Notes: generated by a model not told the origin, from the sequence alone. Shown: positions 19,175 to 31,990, numbered from the stretch's first letter. The stretch: DNA of 64,000 nucleotides from Rhodocollybia butyracea (GCA_015501585.1 JADNRY010000235.1:1-64000), one strand, 5' to 3'. Translations and numbers: made by a program.

Positions 19175-22100
19175 ATGTCGACCTTCCGTCAAGCTCACGA
19201 TTTCACCATCAATGACGGGCACTTCACTATTGTGCAAGGAGATCAATCCAACACCTATATTTCACAAGGTAAGCATCTATAAAAACAGCTCTTGTAGTGA
19301 CCAATATATAAGAATAATTTGCAGTTACTGAGGACGTTGAACGGATGCTTTTCAGAAAGCTAAATCCCGTCAAGTACGTACCTGCAAAATTCTGCTTGGA
19401 AGGAACCAGAAGAGAAATCATTGCCAAGGTTACTGACTGGATCTCTAATCGCGTTGATAATGCCCCACGCATATTCCTTCTCCATGGACCTGCTGGCACT
19501 GGAAAGTCTGCTATCAGTCATACCATAGGAAAACAGCTGAAAGACAGGGGTTGGTTTGGAGCATTCTTCAGCTTTGACCGCACATTAGATGCTGCCGAGC
19601 GCACCCCAACTCAGGCCATCCATACCATGGCTTATAACCTAGGGCTGTATTCAGCGCCCTTTCAAAAGCGTTTAATCGACCAGATGGATAAAGATTCAGA
19701 TATCCCCAGCAGTTCCACAATGTCACTGAAGGAAAAGTGGCAAAAGCTCATTCTAGATCCTGCAAAATGGGCCAGAGAACAGAGTCCAGCTGTTATTATA
19801 ATTGATGCTCTTGATGAATGCAGTCCCCAGAATGGCCAAAGAGAAGACTTTATCTCTTTGTTGTTGAGTGGAATAGATTACCTGCCAAGACATTTTTGCA
19901 TTCTTGTCACATCCCGACCAGAGCCTGATATAGTAAGTCATCTGGGGGAGGGGTTAGAGGGTATTCAAATTCAGGATATAACCCAATTAAAAGGAACCAA
20001 AGAGGATATCTATGCATATGTGTGCAAACGAATGGCTCGTCAGATCCAGTCTCGTAAACTGGATAAGGCTCAATGTGAACTCCTTGCTGAGAGGTCTGAA
20101 GGTGTTTTCCAGTGGGCTTATACAGTATGTGAAGCCCTTGTTGGTGGACCCCAAGGAGGCATGAGTTTAAAGGAGCGTGTTGAGGACTTCACATCACTTG
20201 CTTCCAGTGTCAACAAGCGTCTTGATATCTTGTATAAAACTATTCTTGCCAAAAATTTCGATTGTCAAAATGACAAAGTCATGGGGAGATACAGGATAGT
20301 AATGTCCCAAATCCTTGCGGCATGCCAGCCACTTTCGCAATCATCGTTGAAAAAACTTCAGTTAGCATATTATCGATGCACAGGTGAGGCAAACACTGAG
20401 GAAAGTGTGGATCTAGTAATTCCATTTCTTGGGTCCCTCCTTACAGGCGCAGGTACGGGCGTGGACAATGTAAATATACCGATTCGCCCAATTCACACAT
20501 CTGTGCTTGACTTTCTAATGGATGGGGATAGAAGTGGGGAGTATTCAATAAGTCGATCTAGTGGACACAACACAATGGGAATAGCAACCATTCAAATAAT
20601 GACCGAAGAGCTGCACTTTAATATGTGCAACTTTTCAACCTCCTATTTGCGCAATTCCGACTTGAAAGACCTAGAAGAAAGAATTTTGCAAGCTCTCTCA
20701 CCAGAACTTTCATATGCTTGTCGCTCCTGGGATCACCATCTGCTCAATGTAGAACCTAATCCCAATATATTGAGCCTGGTTAAAAAGTTTCTTTACCTCT
20801 TCTCAATCTACTGGATGGAGGTACTTAGCACTCTCAATAAGGTGCATTTGATTCCAAGGGGTATGAAAAATGTAAGAAACTGGATAGTGCAGTCCCCAAT
20901 GGTATGTAGATTCAGCTTCTGGCATAGTCCCAGTTGATTAAATAATAGCTTTCAAAACAGGTAAATGCACAGTCAGGAAACTTGCAACTAATGATTCAGG
21001 AAATAACACATTTTGTTGATGTTTTTGGAAGGGTTTTTGGCAGAATCCACGCCCCATATGTATTTGTCAGCATTACCATTCATCCCAAAACACTCAATGC
21101 TCCAAAGGATGTATCGTTCACGCTTCACGAAGATGGCAGATATTTGTCACGGCCAGATGTTGCGCTGGCCATCTTTAGAAGTGATACTAGAAGGTCACAC
21201 AGACATTGTCAATTCTGTTTGCTTTTCCCCTGATGGGAAGCAAGTGGTATCTGGGTCATCAGACTGCTCGGTGCGGATATGGAATGCAGATACCGGTAGA
21301 GCTGAAGGAGACCCACTTCAGGGACACAAAGATTGGATAAGATCAGTTGCTTTTTCTTGTGACGGAACAAAAATTTTGTCGGGGTCATTGAACCAATCTG
21401 TGTGGATATGGAATGCAGCGACTGGGGAGGCTGAGGGAAACCTGCTTCAAGGCCCCAAAGGTTGGGTCAGATCAGTTGCTTTCTCACCTGATGGAAAGAA
21501 AATTGCATGTGGGTCATCAGAAAATTTTGTGCACATATGGAATGCAGAGACTGGCAAGGCTGAACTTAAGAAACCGCTCCAGGGTCACACAGGCCCTGTC
21601 TCATCAGTTTCTTTTTCCTTGGATGGATCTAAAGTTGCATCTGGTTCATTAGATCGGTCAGTGCGGGTTTGGAATGTGAGGACTGGCAAGGCTGAAGGCA
21701 AACCCTTTCATGGCCACACAGGGTTTGTCCATTCAGTTTCGTTCTCTCCTAATGGAATGAGACTTGTATCTGGGTCAGATGACAAGACTGTGCGGATATG
21801 GAATGTAGACACTGGCAAGGCTGAAGGGAACCCCCTTCAAGGCCACACAGGGCTGGTCTATTCAGTTGCATTTTCTCCCGATGGCAAGAGAATTGTATCC
21901 GGATCATCAGACAATTCTTTGCGCATCTGGAATGCAGAAATTGGAAAGATTGAAGGAAACCCTCTTCAGGGCCACACAGGTTGGGTGAGATCAGTTGCTT
22001 TTTCCCCTGATGGAAAGAAAGTCGTTTCAGGGTCAGCGGACAGGACTGTGCGAATATGGAATGCAGAGTCTGGCAGGACCAAGGAATACATCTACCTGGC

Positions 22101-23549
22101 ACAGTCTGTTCATCCAGTTGCCTTTCCCCTTGATGGTAAGAGAAGTGGTTCTGCATTTCGGCAAAATATTGGGTGGAAGTGGAATGCCAAGGATGGCAAG
22201 GCTCAAGGGGACCCCTTTCAAGGCCCAGCAGGATGGGTCCGATCAGTTGCCTTTTCCGCTGATGGGAAGAGAATTGTGTCTGGATCGTCAGAAAGTTCTG
22301 TGCAGATATGGAATGCAGAGACTGGCAAGGCTGAAAGAAACCTACTCCAAAGTCACACAGGCCCAGTCTCTTCAGTTTCTTTCTCCTCAGATGGAAAAAA
22401 GGTTGTATCCGGGTCATTGGATCAATTTGTGCGGATATGGAACGTACAGACTGGAAAAGCAAATTGCCTTCAAGGCCACACAGGCTTTGTCTATGCAGTT
22501 TCTATTTCATCTGATGGGAAAACGATTGCCTCGGGATCCGATGACAATTCTGTGCGTATATGGAATGCAGAAACTAGCAAGGCTAAGGGGAGACCCCTTC
22601 AAGGCCACACAGGGCCTGTTTATTCAGTTTCCTTTTCCCCAAATGGAAGGACAATTGTATCGGGGTCAGATGACAGTTCTATGCGGATATGGGATGCCGA
22701 AACTGGCCAGGCTAAGGGAAAACCCCTTCGAGGTCACTCAGGGCCTGTTTTTTCAGTTTCCTTTTCCCCTAATGGAATGAAAATTGTGTCTGGGTCATCA
22801 GACAATTCTGTGCGGATATGGAATGCAGAGACTGGTACAGCTCAAGGAAACCCTCTTCAAGGCCACAGCGGTGGAGTCAGATCAGTTGCATTTTGCCCCA
22901 GTGGCAAGAGGGTTGTATCTGGGTCAACAGATAGTTCTGTGCGTATATGGAATGCTGAGACTGGTAAGGCCGAAGGAATTCCCCTTCTGGGCCACACACA
23001 TTGGGTCAGTTCAGTTGCCTTTTCCCCTGATGGAAAGAAAATTGTGTCAGGATCGTATGACAAGTCCATACGCATTTGGAATGCTTGCACTGCCACAATT
23101 GATAGTACTCTGTCCAGCACTAGCAATTTCCAGCAAAAATATCGCTTGTCGCTTTGTCCTTGGGATGCCGGCCATCAGATCTTGGATTCCAGTCCTTCTT
23201 TACAGCTGGTTTCACTCCAACCTGATGGTTGGCTCTGCGGCTCAGACTCCTCCCTTTTTCTGTGGATTCCTCCTGAATATCGGGCTGGGTTAACGGTCCC
23301 ACATTTGCAAGTAATTATTTCGCAGGCTCACAAGTCATCCATCAATCTTCAAACCTTTGTTCATGGAACCAGTTGGACTCAATGCTACACTGGTGAGCTA
23401 TTTTGTTGTATTTTTTTGCTCTGTCTCCTTGAACCCCAAAAGATCAGAGTGAAATCTCCGCTCAATTGGTAGAGCAGCTGGAAGGCGAGCTCAGCCCTCA
23501 ACTGAGATCGCATGAATACTCCAGCACCAAAGAACAGCGGCCAGCCTAG
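19175..23549 (+). CDS. NACHT-WD40 NLR-like protein (one frame change, possibly a pseudogene)
   Basis: Exons are 19175-19268, 19325-20901, 20961-23392 and 23443-23549, all with GT-AG introns. The first 31 residues form a short motif (GHFTIVQGDQSNTYISQ) common before NACHT domains in basidiomycetes. NACHT has Walker A GPAGTGKS at 86-93 and Walker B IIIDALDEC near 189-197. Then comes a helical region and 15 WD40 repeats of about 43 residues, the eighth degenerate. The C-terminal tail (FVHGTSWTQCYT plus a short exon ending at 23549) is conserved in such proteins by recall. Fungal NLRs of this design act in non-self recognition and programmed cell death; the WD40 array would be the sensor. The frame changes near 21034-21038 (a T5 run) between the helical region and the repeats, with no obvious intron to explain it. 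Confidence 0.85.
21175..23100 (+). repeat. WD40-coding tandem repeats, about 129 bp each
   Basis: Fifteen units share near-identical words such as GTGCGGATATGGAATGCAGA, TCAGTTGCTTTTTCCCCTGA and CTTCAAGGCCACACAGG. Differences cluster at a few codons per unit, for example after GHTG and between SGS and SVRIW. The eighth unit (about 22080-22200) has lost the GH and WD positions. Strong similarity between units indicates recent duplication or gene conversion. Confidence 0.9.
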
Positions 23550-23739
23550 TCCAAAAAAATATTGATACCAAAGATGAAAGATACTTAGGAAATCAGATTT
23601 AGCATTTTTAGGCCAGCAATAAGGATTAATTGGTAAAATTTCAAAATACCTGACCTGGCTCAGCTATCAGTATATTGGTACAAACTAATATAATACTATA
23701 TACTTTATATGCCTAATAAGGTACTACATAAGTATGAAA

Positions 23740-24013
23740 TGTCGGATAATAAAATAGAACACGATATTACCACTCGGGATAATATATAGCACAACGGCAG
23801 AATAGAGTGAAAAGCACAATATATTCCGTTTGCCCCCTACAGCACTGAGAGAGGGGCAATCGGATGAGGTAGCGTATATCTAGCTACTGCTTATATACTG
23901 GTAAGGGGTGATAGGAAATAAGTACGTGTAAGTACATGTCAATAAATGAGTGTGAGATAACTATGAGCTTGATCAATCATAACAATGATACTGTTATCTT
24001 GTGATATCCAACA
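23740..24013. repeat. Solo LTR, 274 bp
   Basis: Ends are TGTCGGATAAT and ATATCCAACA, flanked by TGAAA on both sides (23735-23739 and 24014-24018), a perfect 5-bp target duplication. An inverted homologue lies at 34550-34826. The complement contains TATATAAG, a possible TATA box. No internal region is present. Confidence 0.85.
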
Positions 24014-24158
24014 TGAAACCGATAAGTAAAAGAGTAAAAGGCGTCGTGGAAGTCTGGGAGACAGTTTTGACTGTCAAAGCCTGTCAACGCAACATACGGG
24101 TAGCATCGGGAAGGTCCGGGATGGAGAAGATAGAAAAGACTCACTATCATGACAAGCC

Positions 24159-24330
24159 TGTTGAATATTTATCCCTGACTGCTCGTTGCTCAATCGAGGC
24201 TGTAGACAATGTCGAGCTTCATACGTGTCTACATATGAAACTTGTCATATCACTTTATGTAGTACAGTATATAAATCATGTATTTATTCTGAGACAATTA
24301 ATTAATTCTTTCTTCCCAACCTTCATCGTC
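24159..24330 (+). repeat. Degenerate LTR related to the Gag-only Copia element
   Basis: The words TGTTGAATATTTATCC, CTGCTC and GCTCAATCGAGGCTGTAGAC run in the same order as the start of the LTR at 44708. Similarity fades after about 24220, and the right border is uncertain. Confidence 0.45.
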
Positions 24331-24589
24331 ACTCCAGCGCCTTGGAGTTTCTCCCTAGAGACATGTAGGGACTGGCCATATCTCAGGCAGATCCCTGGGC
24401 CGTCAAACTCAATATCTCAATCTGAGTACAGACTAGATTGATTTATCACAACAAACACATGTACATGTCAATAATAAGTGTGAGATAACTACAAGCTTGA
24501 TCAATCATAATCATGTAACTGGGATTTCTGTTAAGGAATTCGATGAGTGTCCAATCAGGCGGTCAGTCCTAGGATCCAACACAAGTAGA

Positions 24590-24780
24590 TAGTGCGGTTG
24601 AACAAGGTAGATACCTCACAAACGCATGAGTACTACCGTACTCAAACAGTACTACATGCTAGCTTATATACTGTACATACTGTATAATATTTATTATTGC
24701 TAATACAATGAGTACGGCCATACAAAGATAACGATCCGGCTACCTAATCTCCAGAGTTGCCACATCGGTAATATACAACA
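24590..24780 (-). repeat. Relic of a Copia-type LTR
   Basis: The minus strand from 24780 (TGTTGTATATTACCGATGTG) matches 36972-37075 in direct orientation (TGTCGTATATTGCCGATGTG, then AGCCGGATC and TTAGCAAT). The outer border is not defined. I find no target duplication. Confidence 0.45.
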
Positions 24781-24863
24781 GGGGTCACTGTATTTATCAC
24801 TAAGGATTCCTTTGAAGCTCCTAGATAACGTGTCTCATAATCTGGGTTCCGTAGAACAATAAA

Positions 24864-27420
24864 CTATAAAGGTATGTAAGTAAATAGTAAGTAGAAAATG
24901 AATAAGGATCCCAGAACGTATGGTTCAACTAAGGTAGTCAAATACATATCACATGTGCCAACTGTATATATGTTAAGTTCCATATGTTTGTCATATTGAA
25001 AATAAAATTTAACAAGTAATGGAACAAAATGAGACAGAAATAGAAATGCCAAAGCGAGAGATATCGTTACAGAGATCAAAATTGAAAACAGGATCATGCG
25101 GAGCAATTTCAAAAATTTCTGCATTGCAGGAATCTGAAGAAAAGAGTGGTCATCGTTAGGTATAATTTTGGTTGTAGATGTTGTCTAGGTTGTACCTCAA
25201 TAAGCAATGTGGCTTGCTTAGTCTGACCGGTTTATGATTTTCCGAAGTTTCCGGGCACCCCAGGCAATCCATCCCTGGACACATTGATTAAGTTAAGGAT
25301 GCAACCATGTGAGTAATGATTTTCTACTAACCTCCCGTTGGGATACATGCTTTACTTGAGGTGGGGGTGCAGGCGGGTTTCATCATGATGCTGGGTCGGA
25401 CCTCTATTTAAATCCTCAGATGTTCCCTCCGGTCTAGATCTTTCACCCTTCCCTGAGTCAATGTCTTTATAGGAGTCTGTCTCCGTGGTGGCCGTGCTAT
25501 CTCCGTTGCCAATCTCAAGCGTCTTTGTGGCTCTCCATTGTACTGTAGAAGTATTTGCCTCCTGACAAATGGCACCCTCCTCTGGTTTAGATGGGTGCAT
25601 TGTAAGTTGAGGCAGGGTTACGATGCCGATTTGATGCTTGATTCGATCTTCATCTCCACTCTTACTTCCCTCTGGCCTCAAGGACACCTGGTAGTCAGTA
25701 CCTTGGGCTGTGTCACTGGCATTGCTATTTCGGAGCACATCTGCCATTACTATCCATCTACCCACAGAAGGCTTTTCTTCAGAAAAAGCACCCACCCCTA
25801 GCAGAGCGATCTGCTCTACATGCTGGGGTGTGACTGTATGTGGATTCTCATCATGACGCCTGGAAGTTTTCCTTGACCTTGATCCGATTGCATCCACAGT
25901 GTCTTTGTCATGGTCAGTCACGGGAATACAAGCATCTTTGGCTGGACTACTGGTATCTTCAAGCAATCGCCGGGCTGTTTGTTGCCTACCAAACACATTC
26001 TCCTTCTGTTCTGTATTTTGAGAACGCGAAATCGTTCTGGCTCTGAATATGCAGTCCTCTTCACCATCAAAGCCAACTCGGTCTTGGAAAAATGCCTTCA
26101 AAGCTTTGCGGCCGCGTGCATCTTGCCAGAGGCTTATGGCTCTCCATAACATCAAGGATCCATTCTCTTCTGTATACTCTGGAGGTAAGCAATTTTTCTT
26201 CGAAATGAGAATAACTGTACTTTTTAGAAGAAAATCATCTCCTTTCTCCAAGTTCCAAACATTCTTCAAATATTCAAACCCACCCTGGATCTCCGTCGGT
26301 GGCGGTACGTCGATTATGATTCTATTTCTGAGGCTACGGAGAGCCCAGATCTCCCAATGCTGGGCATCATCTACTAAGCCTTTTTCCAAAGCCTTCTCCA
26401 TGGCTTTTTCAAAGGTGTTTGTCATATCGAGAACTTCGACGTCCTCCCACTTCACGCGTCCAAGCCGGAAGCCCGCGTAGTAGTGCGACATAAGAGCAAA
26501 AGACTTGAACTCGCTGTCTGGATTGGTTGTAAGGTACCATATTAGGCTGCACAGGGATCCTGCACGAAGAAACGTAAAGAAGCTAGATTACCAAGTATCA
26601 ATGAAGATGAGAATGCCAAAGTAAACCTGATGCAATGACACATACGATACTCATCGTATGGCTCAAGTTCACCATCTATCTTTTGGGTCTTCAAGGTGAG
26701 ACTAATTGTCTTGCGGCTCTGTACCAACGATCGTACATGAGTAATTTCCTTGACCTAAGTAATAGTCATCCCACGTTAGCCTCAGACATGTTCTATAGTA
26801 ATAGGCGCGGTGAAACATGCCTTCAATTCCATCTTTGTCCGAATGTGTTCATATTTGCCATCTTTGCCTCCAGCTTGATGTAAGCGACCTACATATTTCT
26901 GTACGCGGTCGTGCAACTGCCAATAATAATAATGAGTTGCTATGATTCAGTTCTACTTCAGGATGAGGACTACATTTGGATCATCTCCAAAAGTCTCAAG
27001 GCAAATGTCCTCGAATTTATCCAATGATTTCCGAAACTCAGTATCTTTTTTCTCGGTAGCATTGTTCCCAGCATCTGTAGCAATTTGTGTAAACCTACCA
27101 GCTCGCAAGTAAGGCAGGTATCCATTAATATACTTTAGGAGGATACATTACCTTGAGTAGAGGTCGTGGATTGAAGGGTTCTCAGCCCGACTACTATCTG
27201 CACATAGTCTCTCCATGTCCCTGCAACACTCAATCAACAAGCAGTACCTGCTAAAATACTGCCGTGGAAGACGGCGGATTCTGGCTACCGACTCGACTAT
27301 CATAAAGTTATAGGGAGCGTAAAAACAGAGAAGGGAAACAAGGATTGTAGTGAGAGGTTCCAGTATATACGTTGGTTCGGAGCTGCCTGTTCGGACTGTC
27401 CTCCTACAATGTGAGGTTTA
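24864..27420 (-). CDS. Spliced membrane-associated protein, function unknown (model incomplete)
   Basis: Minus-strand coding pieces: a first exon near 27400-27153 with a TM segment (LTTILVSLLCFYAPY) followed by RYCLLIECCRDMERL; a second near 27104-26960 with EFRKSLDKFEDICLETFGDD; a helical piece near 26925-26830 (LHDRVQKYVGRLHQAGGKDG); a large exon within 26491-25352 that begins MSHYYAGFRLGRVKWEDV and ends in a polar low-complexity region; and a C-terminal exon at 25130-24864 with one or two TM segments (MILFSILISVTISLALAFLF). Some introns have clear GT-AG ends, but phases do not all join, so exon borders or integrity are uncertain. I recognise no domain. Confidence 0.5.
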
Positions 27421-28203
27421 GGCCCATGCTACTGATCATCCACCAGCGGCTTTGGGATTGCTTCGCGTGAAACATTTTCACTAACATGTGTACTTCAATT
27501 GTTTTGCACGTTGCAACCATCTGACAACAATATTGTATGGACATTTCCAGGCGCTTACCAGTCTTGACGAATAATGCCACCTCCACGTGAAGTGATTGAA
27601 ACTTCACCTTGCAAGATGTGCGAGTTGACAACAAGTTTTGCAACCCGTAGAGCACGGCATTGCACCATTCAACCGATCATTTGGGAGTTTTGAGTAAGTG
27701 ACCACTGGCAGAAAATTGAATGGCAGCGTCGTTGAAGAGTTATAACTGGCGAGAACAGCCGTGAATAAGACCCGAAAGACTGACTTTGAACAGTTGAGTT
27801 CCAACTTGTGTCGCAGTACCGCCAGTTGCATTATCATTCAAGTTATAAAGTCTCTCGCCTTATGGGGAATACTACAAGAATACTACGGAGTTTCTCTGAA
27901 ATTGCAACTGTCCTTGGAGAGGAAATTGCTGAAACGCTGGAAGCTACCGTCCAGCACTGTGCTGCGGCTCCCCCTTCACTGCGAGTAGATTGAAATTAAG
28001 CAGGATCGATTGCCCTATGCCCTGTGTTCCCCTTAGCCCTGAATGATCGATTTGACAATGGGCCTTTGTGGACGCTATGAAAAGCGATTAGTTCTCACCG
28101 ATTGCGCGCCAGACGTCAAACGATACTGAGGCGATAGTGCTGATGCAAGGGCAGGACAGGAAGGTTTAAAAGCAAATGCCACGAATAACAGATTCAGTTC
28201 GCG
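27421..28203. other. Unresolved stretch between two divergent genes
   Basis: Short open frames exist on both strands, including a helical-looking plus-strand piece (EIATVLGEEIAETLEATVQH near 27900). I cannot build a spliced model from them. The right part should hold the promoter of the gene starting at 28204. Confidence 0.3.
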
Positions 28204-30285
28204 ATGGCGCCTCCACCTGCACAACCGTTCTCCCTATTCAAGACACTGACTTCCTCGAAAGCTCCCCAGGACTATCCAGTCGCGGAACTCATCAAGCGGC
28301 TTCTACTCGTCGTGGGTCATGAGATATGCTCACCTCTGTACAGCCGGAATATTCTCTCGTCGTATCAAGTTGTGTCCACAGCACGCGACATTTTGGATCA
28401 CATCCAGCAGATAACCATAGCTGAGGACAGCAGTGAAAGCGACGCATGGGCTAGCTTTGAGCAGTACATTGAGCTTATTGAGCCCACAGAAACGCGGGTA
28501 CCATCTATCATGTAACCTAGCATCACTCTCAATTTTCAATTTCTTTTTCAGTTTGCTGTTGGAACTTCTACCTGTGGCCGAAAAAGAAACCAGTCGGCAA
28601 CACGAACCGGATGACAGCAACGGAGTAGACGGCTATGTTGCTTGGGTCGGCAACTGGCAAACGACTCGGGATGCAGTCAAGACAGCACTAACTGGTCTTA
28701 CCAATATTATTACCGCTCAGCACGTCAGTATAAAGGTAACCTTTATTCACACAGGATGATTTTTTGCGCGCCCAAAATAGTTCCCTCCCACAGTTGGACA
28801 TCCAAACCTTGAGGCAGCAGGACGACAAATCGTATATCCAGACACTGTTCATACCTGATGAGCTCGCACAGTTCAGACGCAGCCAGAAGGTCGGAACCTT
28901 ACCTTCAGAAATCCTCAAGTCATTCAAGAGGATTGATATACGATATGACAATGAGGTAGTAGTTACCTGGGTTACTGGCACCTCAACAACGTGCTCACTT
29001 TTTTTGCCTTATCATAGACCACTGTGGTTTGGTACACAAAGCTAGCGATGATGTTAAACGCAGTTTACAGGCTCGCCAGTAAGAAGATCTCCGGGGGACA
29101 GGATGACGCTGTTCCAATCTTTCAGCGTCGCCTGACAAAACATACCGAAAATTTGGACCTCAGCGAAGGAGTGAGTTATCGCTTCACATTTTCAAGTACG
29201 CAGTATTGATGCTGTCCTAGTCTAGTTGACGCAGTTCAGCAACTTGTTGTCAATGAAAAGCTCGAGGTCTCTTATGTGGAGTTGAAATGGAAGGCCCTTG
29301 TTGACGCACTAAAGGTGACTAAGTATTCTGTATTTTGCTCATGGTAAGATGCTCACGAAAGGTTCCGGTGCCAATTAGGAAATAAGTCCTATCACGCCGC
29401 CTAATTACGCAGAAATCGTGAAACTCATCCGGGACATCCGTCGGCCATTTTATGGACAAGCAGTTGCCTTGGTCAAGCTCTTCCGAGTTCTAGCCACCCA
29501 CTTCGGCCGTAAAGAGAACTGTACAAATCCGGAAATGTTGAGCTCCTTGCAAGCGTCAGTACCGAACTTTTGCCACAAGTCAGAGATAAAATTGATTTTA
29601 TTTTCAGTGCGATGGAAGAGCTGAAAAAGAGCCTTGAGAGTGCCAGTACAAAAATCGCAACTGCGATCATGGCCACTGACCTCCCGGACGATACGAGGGC
29701 TGAGATTGAAGCACAGTTTGGGCAAGCAGAAAAAGTTCTTGAAGAGTGTTTTTGAAAGCTTCAAGGTAGGTCGGGCCTTTGCGTCTACCCCAGATTGACG
29801 TTGATGCAACACTGGCAGCCTGAGTCGGAAGAATTAACCAAATGGCAAACGCAGATCAGTCAAGCAAAAGCTGCTGACAAAAAGCGTGTGGAGGAGTTCA
29901 AGACTAGGATTCAATCCAAGACAGTAAGAAACCTGTGTTCTCCAAAGCTGCATTCGACTAACTTGGTGCTAGTACGTGGATTCACCCGGCAGCGACTCCA
30001 CGACTATCGAAGTTCTTGTTCAGCAGTCAGCAAATGCAAACCCTAGTTCTTTCACATGTAAGTATTCAATAATCATAATCGAGATACACCGTTAAACTCG
30101 CGATTATGATAGACACAGTGAAGACGGATATGCGAATGAGTGCGCTGCTTTGGAGGGTAGCACAGGACAATCCACAAGCCATTGCCAAAGCCACCTTCAA
30201 GAGTTTTCAGGAGCCGAAGAAGGTAATTGGGATGGATGGGCAAGTGAAAACGGTGGGTGCTCAGGTGAAACTTGAGCTTTTTTGA
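28204..30285 (+). CDS. Multi-exon helical protein, function unknown, probably frameshifted
   Basis: Exons joined by GT-AG introns run from MAPPPAQPFSLFKTLTSS at 28204 to the stop at 30283-30285. Clear junctions: 28498 (donor GTACCA) to 28552, then AAG before GTAACC at 28736 to GATGAT at 28756, then GAG before GTAGTA to ACCACT near 29020. Later exons carry ISPITPPNYAEIVKLIRDIR, a coil (MEELKKSLESASTKIATAIM), another coil (SQAKAADKKRVEEFKTRIQS) and a C-terminus ending VKLELF. After KVLEEC a T5 run near 29750 gives TTTTTGA; one T fewer would keep the frame open as CFESFK. One junction near 29220 does not keep phase. The protein is mostly helical and cytosolic-looking. I know no family for it. 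Confidence 0.5.
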
Positions 30286-30517
30286 GTTTTCTATCAGTCT
30301 TCGGAGCGGAATCAGGACCCGGTGAACTGGAAGCTCGCTGATTGCTATATATGATATTTCTTTGTTTTGATTAGTCAAGAATCCTCTATATGATGGAACG
30401 GAAATAGCAAGTTGTGCGCTTAGCCCCACCTCAAAAAATTTGGAGAGTCATCCCAGTTTAGGAAAGCCATCTGTGGAGTCATTAAGAAAGGTCTTGAAAG
30501 TTCATATAGGTTGTATT
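30286..30517. other. Short intergenic stretch
   Basis: Downstream region of the preceding gene; nothing further is recognised. Confidence 0.4.
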
Positions 30518-30660
30518 GTAAGCCTGCCGTGGCTTACCACACTTGAACCGCCAAGATGTGCTTATATACAATCCAGAGGCTGAACACATAGTTTGTGTTT
30601 ATACTGCCGTTTTGGCGTAACGGTCAAAGCTGCTGGATTGTGACAAAGACCCACTTACAT
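30518..30660 (+). repeat. 143-bp dispersed repeat with a tRNA-like segment, copy A
   Basis: Nearly identical to the complement of 44507-44650. It contains TTATATAC near 30560, then GCCGTTTTGGCGTAACGGTC and a GGATTGTGAC stretch that resemble the acceptor, D arm and anticodon (GTG, His) loop of a tRNA. There is no T arm, so it is not a working tRNA gene. The sharp loss of similarity on both sides suggests a small mobile unit or a SINE fragment. Confidence 0.6.
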
Positions 30661-30689
30661 GTATGAAGCTCCATCGGGCGAAGGAAAGT

Positions 30690-31990
30690 CTTCGTTGAAA
30701 GTCTCCAGGATCCTGTTAAAAGCTGGTTCGAGCGCGCTACACGAGTAAAAAATTCAAGAGCAAGCTCAGCGCTGGGAAAGACAGCCGGCCAAGCAAGAAC
30801 ACGTATGGATTTCAAGAGCGAACTGAGCAAGAACTGAGCAAAACACAGCGACAGCGAGACGTCAAAAAAGCAAAAGGCGCCGGATGAGTAACGATTGAAA
30901 TATGTCACGCCGGCGTCAAAATGTTTGACCAGACTTTCCGCTACGACTTGGCTACGACACTCTGGTCACCAACTTATGTCTGCTCTTCTGGCCTAGTTAA
31001 ATGCCCAATAACTTCATTTGTATTCGCTTATAATCCCTATCTGTTTGCTCGGTTGAACACACAAACTAATAGTAAACACAGGATGGCTTACATCGTTTTT
31101 CGCAGATTTGGTGGTTTGTAAAGCGTTGACGCACTCATGTATCGCTCTTTCGTGTTTGAAGATTCCTCTCATCCAGTCTCATATCCTCTCTCCCCCGAGA
31201 TTCGATTCGATTCTTTAAGGCCTTATTCGCCCCAAATTCTCTCCTACCACTTCCATTCCAACGAGGCTCTCCCTCATTGGGATGCAGATATGGCGCTCTA
31301 TCCACTATTCTCCCGCCATAACCTCAAATATTTAGCCCGCAGCCCATCCATTACCAACCTGGGTTGTTGCTGCAGCCAACGCGTTTCACCGAGCCCCATC
31401 ACGTCAGAGGAGAGAAAGGAAGGAAAATCGGCTCAGAGCTTGGAAAGGAAAAAGTATTCGATTCTTTTAAGACCAATAAAGGTGTGTATATACACTTGCT
31501 GCTACTCAGAACCATTGCTCAAAGTTACCTATAGTTGACCATTCATGTATTCACCCAACGTAAACGAATGAACCCAGATCCTCTTTATTCGGCACTACAA
31601 ACTATCATAAAGGAACGCTAGATGACTTACACGTATGTGCACCATCTGAATTTGGTTGTTTCTCGAACTGTTTCGTCTCGTCTTCGAGTCGAATTACGCT
31701 TCCTTTTCGCCATTCTTTTTACTTTACTCTCCCTCTTCGAATTGTTTGAACCAAATTCACTCGTGTTGCTTACTGACTCTCTTCCTAGTCTAGGAGAAAC
31801 GGTACAACACCAGTCGCAGACCGCCTTCCCACTCAACCCACCAACACGCACTTCCTCACTTTCGTAGCATTCGCATCTGGCCGAGAGCAAGACGCTGTTC
31901 TCGGCGTTTCCGTCCCTCCATGTAATTATCACTGGCGGCCTCGATGGCATCTTACATTTTGACTCGGAGTATACCCACCACTATCCAGCA
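30690..31990 (+). repeat. Segmental duplication, copy B (partner at 12440-13700)
   Basis: Direct-orientation partner of the MFS upstream region. It includes the ATG-containing first exon homologue at 31622 (ATGACTTACAC before GTATGTGCACC). No body of an MFS gene follows, so only promoter and 5' end were copied or kept. Confidence 0.8.

Noticed and set aside
23455..23520. tRNA-like sequence (GCTCAATTGGTAGAGC)
   Set aside because: It lies in the last exon of the NACHT-WD40 gene, which reads through it in frame (SAQLVEQLEGEL), and no T arm follows.
30605..30660. Working tRNA-His gene
   Set aside because: The anticodon stem does not pair and the T arm is missing.
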